A stretch of DNA of 64,000 nucleotides from Aspidiotus rigidus (Eukaryota; Arthropoda; Insecta; Hemiptera; Diaspididae), in NCBI GenBank assembly GCA_035079385.1, contig JAVHKY010000003.1:9279501-9343500 (forward strand), given 5' to 3'. A program made the translations under genes and the position numbers. This document shows, piece after piece, positions 1 through 10,787 of this stretch (its first letter is position 1; each line of letters begins with the position of its first letter). The notes under the pieces are model-generated. The model did no database searches and was not told the DNA's origin. It saw only the letters and a list, made by a program, of their open reading frames with translations.

Positions 1-37
1 ATACTATGAAAACTCATGGTTAAGGCCTTGTTCTCCA

Positions 38-92
38 GTTGCGACACAAGTGATGATGGGATAACACCCGAAAGTACTCTTGTAAAAGCAAC
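38..92 (+). ncRNA. hammerhead-ribozyme-like motif, copy 1 (core variant)
   Basis: The sequence folds on paper as a type I hammerhead. Stem I pairs GTTGC (38-42) with GCAAC (88-92) and ACAA (46-49) with TTGT (80-83), with an internal loop between. The core TGATGA is at 51-56. Stem II is GGG/CCC (58-60 with 67-69), then GAAA at 70-73. A two-pair stem III (AG/CU, loop UA) precedes the predicted cleavage after C79. Position 50, which should be C3 of the core, is G, so this copy is probably weak or inactive. Hammerheads of this minimal-stem-III kind are known in Penelope-like retroelements. No reverse transcriptase ORF is nearby. Sequence downstream to about 125 is shared with the copy near 14.2 kb. 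Confidence 0.5.
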
Positions 93-125
93 TAATAAAG
101 TAGATTTGTACATTTGGAAAACCCT

Positions 126-420
126 TTTTCAACTTTAGTGCTCTACTTACACCTCACTCACTCATTACTCATTATAAGTTCCGATAATCACCATATAGAC
201 TCATAATCAAGAAACTGACTTTAAACTTGAGTTTCTACGTGAATATGTATCTCAATTTTTGATGTATTCCAACCATCCCCTCTCCTCACTCCCTCAACAT
301 TTGTCACACAAACAGAAGAGTAATTTTAATGATAAAACTAACCTGAAATTTGAGTTTCTAATGCAAAAATACCTCATTGTGCTTATATATCTGTAAAGTT
401 AAGAATTAATTTGTCCGGAC
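126..420. other. gene-less AT-rich stretch
   Basis: I see no ORF, RNA gene or clear repeat here. Confidence 0.5.
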
Positions 421-682
421 GGATTATATAAATAGAAAGTCGAATATGTCCGGCACTGCCGTCCAAAATTTGAAGAAACATTCAAAAAATATTCAAAAAA
501 TAAATAAATAAATGATTTATTTACTTATTTATTTATTAAAAATTAAAAACCCGACGTTTCGACCAGTAACAACTGTCATTATCAAGGGTTATAACGTGAA
601 TGAAAAAAAAAATGAGGTGTTTCTTCAAATTTTGGACGGCAGTGCCGCGGACATACGAGTATTCGACTTTCTATTTATATAT
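421..682. mobile_element. MITE-like element with about 60-bp terminal inverted repeats
   Basis: The arm at 421-480 is repeated in inverted form at about 618-682; both contain TATAAATAGAAAGTCGAATA and GGCACTGCCGTCCAAAATTT. The spacer has an AAAT/ATTT palindrome (about 500-540) and a minus-strand hammerhead-like motif (548-590). No target-site duplication is obvious. The short ORF that spans it is chance. Confidence 0.65.
548..590 (-). ncRNA. hammerhead-ribozyme-like motif, copy 2 (U3-A8 core)
   Basis: Read on the minus strand: stem I pairs AACCC (590-586) with GGGTT (552-548). The core is UUGAUAA (585-579). Stem II is GAC.../...GUC with one bulged G and a UGUU loop. GAAACGUC (560-553) ends at a GUC cleavage triplet. 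Stem III is only AC/GU with no loop, as in Penelope-type minimal hammerheads that may act as dimers. Compared with consensus CUGAUGA, C3 is U and G8 is A, which keeps the 3-8 pair. Confidence 0.55.
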
Positions 683-1567
683 CTGTACCTCAATTTTTAA
701 TCTACTTTTAGGCCTCTCTCACCCTCTTCTCGCTTCCTCAACGCCATAAGAACTCAAGATTAACTTAATCGAGAAAATTCTGTTGCCAAAATAACTCTAC
801 ACGAATATGTATCTCAAGTTTCAACGCATTTTTAGTCCTCACACCTTCCTTACCCTCTGCACAGACTCAAGGGTGAAATTTATCGCAAATCTGACCACCA
901 ATCATATTTTACTTTCCACATTTCAATTTTGGCTGCCTAAAATTCAATTGTATCCCGCTGTGGACTCCTTGATGAGGCTACAAAAGTCTGCTTGTCTATG
1001 TACGCATAACATCTGAGTGTTTCACAAACAATTTTCAAGCCTGCTGCCTTGTTGCTTATAATTTTAAAAATTAAGAACAGCGTTCAGAAGAAAAAATAAG
1101 ACACTTTCTCATTTGTTAAATAATCCCCACGAGGAAGAAAAATTATAAAACCTTCGCACAAAGCGATCACAAGACTTTACTACCTGTATATAGAATAATT
1201 TCACCTTCATATTTCAATTTTTCCCTGTCTCCTCTCGCATTATCTTCTCTTTAGAAAATACTTTATTAAACGAGAATCGTTACAGTGACGGAGTAATTGT
1301 TTAAGATTTCTTATTCATCCAATTATATGCAATATTGCGCTACTTAAAGGGTAACGAACATCATTTGTCAATACGTAATATTGGGCTCATGACTAGCGGG
1401 TTTGTAGTACCATTACTGAGCTTTTCTTTTTCCCATTCATTTAAAAAACGATGGCAATTTTTCTTCTTTCCTTTCCCTCATTCACGTAAACGTATATGAA
1501 GGAAAAGCGTATTTGCTAAGGGATAAATTCGATTCATGTATACAGAGACTGGGGAACAATAGGATAA
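683..1567. other. gene-less stretch
   Basis: Only short chance ORFs occur. No protein family, RNA gene or repeat unit was recognised. Confidence 0.5.
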
Positions 1568-2141
1568 AAATATTTACTTACAAAAGAAACGAAGAAAATT
1601 AGTAAAGATGATAGGATAATGATGACAGTGAAAATAATGAATATTTCATAAATAAATTAAATTAGGAAAGAAAAACACAGCAAAAGCTAACATTATATTC
1701 TCGAAGTCACGTAGTAGTACAGTTGATGAAAACATCGGCCATCACACTTTGGGTGCAAGAACTAGATTTTATGGAAATGTCTCAGGGCTGGTGTCTGAGA
1801 AAATATTCTAAAAGTCGAGACCCCTCACTGCATAGGTCGCGAAGCTGTGGCTCGAAATATTTACTTACAAAAGAAACGAAGAAAATGAGTAAAGATGATA
1901 GGATAATGATGACAGTGAAAATAATGAATATTTCATAAATAAATTAAATTAGGGAAGAAAAACACAGCAAAAGCTAACATTATATTCTCGAAGTCACGTA
2001 GTAGTACAGTTGATGAAAACATCGGCCATCACACTTTGGGTGCAAGAACTAGATTTTATGGAAATGTCTCAGGTCTGGTGTCTGGGAAAATATTCTAAAA
2101 GTCAAGACCCCTCACTGCATAGGTCGCTAAGCTGTGGCTCG
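1568..2141. repeat. tandem duplication of a 287-bp unit (two copies)
   Basis: The block at 1568-1854 is repeated at 1855-2141 with only scattered substitutions. Each copy starts AAATATTTACTTACAAAAGA and ends GCTGTGGCTCG. Two near-identical 60-70 aa ORFs are simply the same frame in both copies and match nothing I recognise. High identity suggests a recent duplication. Confidence 0.9.
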
Positions 2142-2364
2142 TTCTTGCCTTCTAAAGTCAATTCGAACTATTTTACTATTAACCTAAGTCTAACCGTCGC
2201 TTCAGCCTAGAAATTTTATTCAACTAGTCGAATATTACTTTTTTCCCAAATTTTTCAAAGTTATACGTAACTGAGAAAATTCGTTTACCATTGATTTTAT
2301 TTGCAGGATAGCCCATTATGAACATAATTATGTAACTGGAATATTGATATTCTTAGCAATCTAT
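2142..2364. other. gene-less stretch ending in a dispersed segment
   Basis: Nothing coding is seen. From about 2332 it matches 6973-7009, giving the left flank of the transposon insertion that follows. Confidence 0.5.
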
Positions 2365-2870
2365 CGTCGTTGGATCGGAAAAAACCTCCTATGTGGCAAA
2401 AATAAAATTTTACAGAAGAAGCAAAAAACTGATTATTTTGTAAAAAGAGGATTAAAATACTTTAGAAACGTCTCATTAAATGTGGAAAAGCTTCTTTGAT
2501 ACAGTAGTAACAAAAAATTTTCATGATTTTCTAAAATACGGCGGTATCGGGCGATAAATGCACATAGGAGGAATTCCTGATGGCCCTAAATATTGCACAA
2601 TCATAAGAGGTTTGCTCTCCACATAGGAGGAATTCCTGACCCTAAATATTGCACATAAGAGGTTTTCTCCGCACATAGGAGGTATTCGAGACCACATTTT
2701 CTGGATGGTGCACATAGGAGGTATTCAAAACCGCTCCTACCGGCGTAATTTTGAACTTAGCACACAGGGGATTTTCCAGTCGATGCGCCTTGAAATGCCG
2801 CGTCCAACCATATAAAAAAGTGCATTTCTCAAAAAATGGCACATAGGAGGTTTTTTCCAATCCAATGACG
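2365..2870. mobile_element. 506-bp non-autonomous TIR element with CTAT target duplication
   Basis: Ends are inverted repeats: left CGTCGTTGGATCGGAAAAAA, and right, reverse-complemented, CGTCATTGGATTGGAAAAAA. They continue into CCTCCTATGTG. CTAT flanks both sides (2361-2364 and 2871-2874). A paralogous segment at 6973-7098 has a single CTAT and no element. The interior repeats the word GCACATAGGAGG at least five times, plus variants, so the element is made of short subterminal repeats. No transposase is encoded. The minus-strand ORFs here are repeat translations. Confidence 0.85.
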
Positions 2871-2966
2871 CTATATTGTCTTAACTATAACTCGGTACAA
2901 TTATTATTATGTTGTATGACACGGACCAGTAAACATCTCTTGAAGCCTCTCTCTATCTTCTGATTT
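2871..2966. repeat. right half of dispersed segment, second copy at 6973-7098
   Basis: The run CTATATTGTCTTAACTAT followed by TTATTATTATGTTGTATGA and ACGGACCAGTAA is found again near 7003-7085. The homology fades after CTCTTGAAGC. Confidence 0.8.
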
Positions 2967-3705
2967 ACATCAGAAGTAGGATTCGCATCTAATGATCCCT
3001 GGGACATCGGTCAAAATTTTCTCGACGACAAGTCAATTCAAACGCCAGTAACAGAAACGATTGCAAATTCGAGACGGCTCAAGATAATTCAACGATTTGC
3101 TTGCCGCTTTACCAATGGAAACAGTCACACTTTTGCCGAGCCGTTGTACCTAAACACTTTGCGTCTGTTTTTACGAAACTATTCTTTATTGTCGATGACA
3201 TACCACCGTGTGTTTATGAGCTGATGCGTTATTTGGACCAAAGAAGAAGAATGGGTTTGCAGAATTGACCATTAGTCGCTAGTCAAGATCTATACGCTGT
3301 CGTACAAGATAACCAGGCATCTTTGTTTTCAACTGTCCGCGGGGAATCGTCCAGATCCAACATAAAGCAGAATTACCCAATAATCTTACTGACTGTGTAC
3401 CTGAATTATCAACAATCGCGCTGAGATGTACAGAGAGTGGTGCACTTCAAGGACCGACGTTGTCTTGTTGAGCGTGGTTAGAAAACGTTGCTGAGCAAAC
3501 TAAACAGCCGTTAGAGAGAGGGTCCGCGGAAGCCAGACTCGTAGATTCATTTGTTACAAGAAGTTATATACAAGTCAACCTACCAAGTGGGAAGAAATCT
3601 CCTTGGTTATTACCAAGAACAAAAGATGAAGTGTTCAACTCGGATTGCTGACACTGAGTTATAATAGTTGATACAATTGCGCAAACCTATGGCTGAAACG
3701 AGAAA
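2967..3705. other. unidentified stretch, possible old coding relic
   Basis: Composition is more balanced than the surroundings. Around 2990-3170 one forward frame stays open for about 60 codons without a usable start. I recognise no family. It is continuous with 5677 onward once the hAT element is removed. Confidence 0.3.
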
Positions 3706-3909
3706 GTCTAACACAGTGTTTCTCAACCGCTGTGCCGCGGTACATCACTGTGTCGCAAGCCCGCCTCAGATGTGCCGCAAAAGTTTTATGAAAAACATAA
3801 ATCAACATGAACTAAAAAAGAATTGTAATTTTTTTTTAATAGCTTGACCAATTGATGTTATAACTTTAACTAAATAAATTGAAAATATTTTATTAATATA
3901 AATAAATAT

Positions 3910-4173
3910 GTGATGCGCTCTGCGAAAAGGGACACAAAGTCGGCATGGTGAAAGCTCACCGCATGTAAAACTGCATTTCATGTGAGGTTCATTTTCTGCG
4001 ACGAAAGTTATTTATAATGTTTGATTGAAAGATCATATTAGAAGTCAATGATGACATTCACAAGCAAGCTCCTCTCATTTTCTGGTGTAAGACGGGCCTA
4101 ATTCGGCGGCCAATTTTACACAAGGAGCTTTCACCATGCCGACTTTGTGTCCCTTTTTGCAGAGCGCATCACA
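3910..4173. mobile_element. 264-bp MITE nested in the hAT element
   Basis: Terminal inverted repeats of roughly 45 bp: TGTGATGCGCTCTGC at the left and GCAGAGCGCATCACA at the right. Both continue with GGGACACAAAGTCGGCATGG or its complement. Flanks are TA-rich, so a short TA or TATA duplication is possible but cannot be resolved. It encodes no protein. Confidence 0.85.
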
Positions 4174-4175
4174 TA

Positions 4176-5155
4176 TATTTAATTTCCAATCAAAAAATTG
4201 CATACAATAATAATAATTTTGATTCTCAGTACAAATTAAAATTTTTAAATTTCATTTATTAATTTAACTAAGAAAATAAATTTAAATAATTACGATATTA
4301 ATATCTTTGAGGATAACAGGATGATTCAATAAAAATTTTTAATTTGTTACCTCGATGTTGAATTATTAGAATTATATTGAAAGAATTTATATAATTCAAT
4401 CTGTAATTCTATTCAATTGATTAGGGATACAATCTATTTTAATATTTATTGATGGGAATGTTCATGAATGAATTATATCTCGGTTTAAATAGAATACCCC
4501 GACGATATATTATTTTCTCTGATTTTATTTTATTTCAAAATAATTTATTAACAAAAAATTATAAAATAAAGAATTCCATTAATAATATAATTATAATTTT
4601 AAAAAATTTTCATATTTAAAAAATGAAACATTGAATAAATCAAATTTTTAATAATAATTAATATTCAAAATTAATTAAAAATAGAAATTGAAAATAAAGC
4701 TGATCGCTATCAAACTCAAAATAAATATAAAAATCAAACTTTTCAAAAGATATTAAAAATAAAATTTCAAATTAAAAATTAATTTTCTTTATAATATAAG
4801 AATTATAAAGTAATACTTGAAGATAATGAAATAATTAGATTTATTAATGATATCAAAAAAATCAAATTTAAATAAAATTGAATAAAATATTGTATTAAAA
4901 AATAAATTAAAATATTCATTTGAATTATACACGAATACAAATTAAAATAAAATAAATTAATTATGTATTTTCTATTTAATTTAATTATTATAAATTGAAT
5001 TCATAATTTATTTAATAATAATTATAATTAAAATATTATTTATCAATTTTCTTTTATATCAATTCATTAATTTTATTAAATTGATTTTTTTTTAATTTTA
5101 TTAATTGATCATTTTAATTTTTAAAATTTAAATTGAATATTTTATTGATGATATT
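4176..5155. other. extremely AT-rich block inside the hAT element
   Basis: Nearly 1 kb with only a few G or C per 60 bases, sharply different from both flanks and absent from the sister hAT copy at 23603-24185. No ORF of 60 codons exists in any frame. It could be inserted organelle- or symbiont-like DNA or expanded low-complexity sequence; I cannot tell which. Confidence 0.6.
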
Positions 5156-5676
5156 ACTTGGAAAAGTAATCATAAGCCTTATCTGACCGATGTGTTCCAA
5201 TTTTTGAATGATGTCAGTTCCAGTTATAATTACTTAAACTTGAGTCCAAACCTGCAGTCACTGTCATAAAAATCAAGAACTTCCTGTGACTTGGCCAGAA
5301 ATACAGATTATATTTCATGTTTTTTCATAAATTTCGAATTAGAAGAGCCTAGAGGGTTTCCATTAAATACAGGAAGCATCCAGACACTTTTGCGTATATT
5401 GGTGGAAAAATTTTTTTGAGTCCCGGTGGAAGATCAAAGCTCTTGTTTCTCGTGACCGTAGTACTGAGAAAGAAGGATGAGGTCTCATAATATAGCCATC
5501 TTGTAGGCCACAAATTTCAAAGTTGGGAGGAGGAAATCTGTAGAGACATGAAAATGTCAAAACACACAAAAATTTTCGATACAATTTGGAGTTCTGGAAA
5601 TGCTGTGCCGCAGTAATATCATCTCATGGAAAAATGTGCCGCGATATAAGAAAGGTTGAGAAACATCGGTCTAACA

Positions 5677-7340
5677 ACAACGTTGAACAAGAGACCAAGA
5701 AGAAGCTGATCTGCATGTAAACCTGTGCCTACTGCAACTCAGAATGGTGCTTATCTGGATACCGCGACTTGTAAACCAATTCAACGTAGTCAATTGTAGG
5801 GTTATACGTGAAGACACATAGCCAGTACTGTTGACAAGTGCTAAGCTACTAAAGCAAAGCTCCTGAAGATATCGGTCCAACATCCCAAGAGAATGCGCAG
5901 GTACCCACCAACATGGCGTTCAACTGTGCAATAAGCCATTTTGCCAGAACACAAGAAATCGCTACCGAGATGAACAAGGTGATAGAAACGTTCCATACTG
6001 GTTGAAACCTGCGATAATGGGAAATTACTGTACAGCAATGGTGTAATTTGACGAATTACCAGCATTTGGCGCACCATCATACTACTCTACCAAATTCTTT
6101 TACAGCATTTGGAGAGACGGGAAATTCGTTCATTGAAAAAAGGTCCCGTTGGAAAAACGCTATTGAAAAAGTACAATGTATCTGCAATGACTGAACGGGA
6201 GCTCAACTGCTTTGATTTTAGAGGGCATCAATATTGGAGCCCCTACTGTTGCTCTTTATTTCTGTGTCTAACGAAGATTGTATTATTGTATATCACAATC
6301 ATAGTGAATAATTGTGAGAGTGTGTCTAATGAGTAATATTGTGGACGAGGTCGTTGAAAGATACGACAAACGAGCAACTTGGCAAGTAGTAAAGAGACTG
6401 AGCCACAATTGTACTAGTATGGCAAGTAGCAGAGACTGAGTCATACCGCCAGTCAGTGTACAGACTGTGCTGTCTCGTGAAAACTGTGAGAAACTGCGTC
6501 TGAGCAAAGAGCTAGACAAGTATTGTGCGTATACGTAAGAGTGGTAGGATGTTTAAATTTCAGGTCATTTCAGGAAACATGGCTCATCAGACTTTGGACG
6601 TATCTGAGGTGAACGCTGAATGTTGATGAAGACAATAACAAGAAGCCATCTTACGTCGACTACCACTACTAATTCTGGACTGGTAAATGCTGGAAATGGT
6701 GACAACACTTCCATAGAAATTGGAAAATTATACTCACAAATATTTCAGCAGAATCAAAGACACAAGATAAATTTGGATAACGAGGACGTCATTGTGAGTC
6801 AGGACGGCCGTGTAAAGGACATATTTTACCGAAAATAGGTACCGGAAAACTCTACCCTTGATTTGAATCGTCCAATAATGCCGCAAGAATATTAATCTTC
6901 GAAGTTTTCAAATTATGAAAGAGATCTTCTCAGAGTGCAACGTCGGGACGCCGTTGAATGTCAGTATGGCCGTGTAACTGGAATATTGATATGCTTAGCA
7001 ATCTATATTGTCTTAACTATACCTTAGTACAAATGGTACGATTATTATTATGTTGTATGATACGGACCAGTAATCATCTCTTGAAGCTTCTCCCGGACTT
7101 CTATTTTTTTGTGGGCTCCCCAGTCGACACAAATGTGGTGAGAGCGACTATTCTCTGTCCGTCCCCTATTGATGGTGAAACCGTCTATTTATCTACAATA
7201 ATATATTACTATTACACAACCTAGAGATGATAGGAGGGATATAAAGACGTTACTCGACCGCATATCGATCTCGTGCCCGTCAACGCACTCACAAAGTACA
7301 CTTTTTTATAGAAAATGGGTATCAAATTATAAGAGCTAAG
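5677..7340. other. unidentified stretch with short ORFs
   Basis: It continues the sequence interrupted by the hAT element. Several 60-90 codon ORFs occur on both strands (for example 6109-6336 and 6620-6838), but none resembles a family I know, and no splice-linked gene model emerged. 6973-7098 is the empty-site paralog of 2332-2966. Confidence 0.35.
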
Positions 7341-10300
7341 AATTTCAGCAAGACCTGAAACCTACCCCCACTGACATACAGGAGGAAGCCTCCTCGTCTG
7401 TCACCCAACACAAAATAGGGCACCTTATATCTCTCTGATACACCGTCTGGTGTCCATCCCGCTTAACCGCTCTAGCTTTTCTCAGTGTATTGCCAAATAT
7501 TATAGCCTTGGCCAACCGGAATGGTATTGACCTAGACCAGCCTACGAGGTAAAACGAAAAGGAAACAGGGAATAACAGATCAAATGCATCATACATCTCT
7601 TTATAAATTCTCCCCACTAACTAAAATTATACGGCGCGGCGCTTTCCAATTTCTTTTTCAAACTCTCGAGTTTTTGAATTTTTTGTTTTCGTTCCGACTT
7701 GAGGTTGACTCTCGGGTTGAGTTCAAAAATACAACACGTCACCGGTTATTTCTATCTCACTCTACTCCGGACTAGAATACGTTAAAGTAATCAGGATAGA
7801 AAATCGATCGCTTGCGCGTAGTTATACACGTTTAAGATGAGGAAAGTAGACAATAGTAGATAGTTTTCGGAGGGAGAATATAATTTCGATGGAAAAAGGT
7901 CCTGAGCAGATTTCCAGTCTGTTCCCATTCTTCACCTCTATACCTCATCCAGGCCTCAGAAACTTGGAATTGAATGCATAGTTGTAAATTGTGGTGTGAG
8001 TGTCTCATTTTCAGATTATTAAGGAAGCATAGAATTTGGATCAGGAAAATCGAAATTAGTATCAGACTCTGTTTCAGCTAGTTCAAAGAGCAAATATTGA
8101 AAAATCAGCTTAACTTGCCTCTACACGGCACCGTTAAAAACTGTATATTTCATTCGTTTACATTCTAACACGAATCTTTGTCGGTCAAGTTGCGCCCCAC
8201 TGAATTTTTTGTGGTTAATTTCCTTGAAAAAAAACTTTATTTCCATGTGACTAAAAATTCTACTCAGAAAATACTTGTTCATTCTTCAACACTTACAAAT
8301 TAAACAAACGCACTCAAAGAAAGAAAAAATAGAACGAAGATAATTTGAATACTTTTAAATCGATGTGCAAATATTTTGTTACAGAAATCGAACTCGTCGC
8401 TCGGAAACATTCTATCAAGCGAAAAAACGGGGGTCGAGTGCGAAAAAGAGCGAAGGAAGTTTCTCCGCGTTTTAAAAGCCTGATAGCGTCTCTCGGGAAA
8501 TCAATTGCTTCTAAGTGTGATCTATTCATCAAGTCAATAGAGAGCCACACGATGATACTCTTGTTCTTTCACCTCTTCTCAACGCCATCTAATTCCATTA
8601 GGCTACCGAAAAAGTTGATAGGTACAGATACGAATGAACGGCTTATAAATTTGGTCATTGCGTGTAAGATAAATCTGTCGACCGCGACTTAGTAAACCTA
8701 ATCATGGATAATCGTCTCGAGTCCTATTTCTTATCATTCAATGAGAAAAAGCAAGAAAAACAATCTCTAAAGCCATTTTCAAGTTTCTGTTAGCCTTTTA
8801 TCAGTACAGCGTAAAATTGAATCGTAAAAACTAAATTAGGGAATAAAATCACAATTTTCGAACACATACCGAATACCGAATTAGAGCCAGAGACGTGACG
8901 CTTTTCCAATACCTAGTGACAATGTTTTAAACCCTACGCGTAGGTAGTAGTTTTGTATTTCAGGTCTTCATGATGATTACCTTTCCTCTTATATAGTTCG
9001 ATGCTATGAAACCATCGAAGAAAGTTCTATCTTGATAGCGTGAACAAGGGTAGCCGTGCTTTGGAGCTTGCGACATCAAATCGGAAATTGATTTTGTTCG
9101 CTCGCTACGAGATTATTGGGTATTCGACAGTTGAGGTACGATTCGACGTCGGAGGCGTTTTCTCTCTACTTTGTATTTATTTGTAATTGATATTAGTTAG
9201 GCCTTATAACGATATCTTTGTACCTTCATGGGAACGCGAACCAACAAAATCTTTCCCGAGGACTACTCCGCACTCTTCAGTGAACTACCTACCTTTTTTC
9301 TCGGTATCTTATATAAATGGAACTTTTAGATTCTCCTTGTAGCGTGCTCTTTTCATTTTATATATCGTCTTCTACGGCACGCGCGCCGTACTTTTCTTTC
9401 TTCTCTGATGCAAGTCTCTAATCGAATCAAAACTACACTTTCTCTTTCATCTTAGCCTACACTTGCACTAGGTAGGACTTTACATCACGAAGCTCTCATT
9501 CCATCGATGCGTTGTTGTTTATTTTACTCGTCGTATTCCTTGTATACACATTTTATGAAAGCTACGGATCCTTCGAAGTACCTCAAATGAACGTTTCGAG
9601 AAAGCTCCTGGAAATAAGACGTAAATGAAACATTACTGAAGCTGAATACGCGTACGCAAGGATATATTCGGCTAGCAAAAGGATTTAGTTTTTTAATTCC
9701 GCTCGTGAAAACTACATGTACCGCTTTATAACGCTTTCCTTTCGCACACGCGAGTTGATATTTTTTTCTCGAAAATCTGATGTCATTTCTTCCGCTTTTA
9801 TCGTTCCTCCATATAATCCCCAGAAATAGGCTTACATACATGGTACGTCATGGTCGCCTTCCAGGTCTTGAAACAGTCTTCTGTGATTTTACATCCATCA
9901 AATCTCATATGTGATACTACGTTTGAACAATAATTATTTTATTGCCGCGATACAATTTACTAGTCTTTTTAAGAACACTTGTGACTTAATTATCCCGTTT
10001 GTTCATAATGAAAGTAGAATGTTTGTTCTTCACTACCTCCCAAATATACGGAGTACTCTCCAGCGTGTCGTCCATCAAGAAAGTCTTTCTCAATTTTACA
10101 AAGTTTTATAGAAGATGTACATTCAAGTCTTTTAGGTAATCCTTGTGCTTGATGATGTCCAAAACGTCATAAGCTTTTGTACTTGGTAATACTACTTTTT
10201 TTTTTTCACCATCAATAATACAGGATTTCAAGTATTAGCTTTCCATTTGCTTGACTCGCAGAACTTTTCAAGTAGTTATCTAGGCGACTGACTTTGACGT

Positions 10301-10380
10301 TACGTTGTCAGAAAAATATTGAATCGAATGATTTGAAAATCATCCTGCAATACCTTCCTTTATCTCGTTTTTTCATTTTT
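7341..10380. other. gene-less 3-kb stretch
   Basis: ORFs at 7345-7617 (-), 8345-8692 (+, 115 codons) and 9524-9841 (-, 105 codons) have no recognisable domains and look like chance. No repeat family of the window appears here. I see nothing else. Confidence 0.45.
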
Positions 10381-10554
10381 TAAAGCCTTTTAAAATTTTC
10401 GTATATTATATGATTTTGACATGTTCCATGTCTTTTCTCTCGCCGGACCCCGATTTTGAAACTCGCGAGTACACCCCCCTCCCCCCCCGGTCAAGAGAAA
10501 TCTCTACCCCGTGGGTGATTCAGAAATTCGCGAGTACACCCCGCGTAATGATAA

Positions 10555-10748
10555 TAAATAAATATTTAATAATTAAATAATTAAATAATTAAGTAATTAA
10601 ATAATTAAGTAATTAAATAATTAAATAAATAAATAATTAAATAATTAATTACCGTGCGTCCGTGCAAGCGTGCGTCCGTGCACATCTCTACCCCGCGGGT
10701 GATTCAGAAATTCGGGAGTACACCCCGCGTAATAATAATAATTAATAA

Positions 10749-10783
<35 letters not shown>

Positions 10784-10785
10784 AA
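10555..10785. repeat. AAAT/AATT-rich microsatellite-like tracts
   Basis: Long runs of AAAT and AATT variants interrupted by one TCTCTACCCCG unit and the word CGTGCGTCCGTGCAAGCG. Equivalent tracts occupy about 12350-12600 and 60925-61020, and alternate with the same unit at 61265-61500. Confidence 0.85.
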
Positions 10786-10787
10786 AC

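Larger units (their letters stand above)
3714..5668. mobile_element. non-autonomous hAT-type element, family A, copy 1
   Basis: The left end reads CAGTGTTTCTCAACC. The right end, reverse-complemented, reads CGATGTTTCTCAACC. Both are followed by GCGGCACA-like words. A perfect 8-bp target duplication GTCTAACA lies at 3706-3713 and 5669-5676, diagnostic of the hAT superfamily. A second copy (23603-24185) shares the right-hand 500 bp. This copy is longer because it holds a nested 264-bp TIR element and about 1 kb of very AT-rich DNA. No transposase remains. Confidence 0.88.

Noticed and set aside
4176..5155. Mitochondrial DNA insertion
   Set aside because: Composition alone suggested it, but no mitochondrial gene motif or ORF could be read; kept as an open question instead.
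8345..8692. 115-codon ORF, basic N-terminal half
   Set aside because: No recognisable domain, a 78-codon ORF on the other strand in the same place, and no splice context.
9524..9841. 105-codon minus-strand ORF
   Set aside because: No domain, and its composition matches surrounding non-coding DNA.
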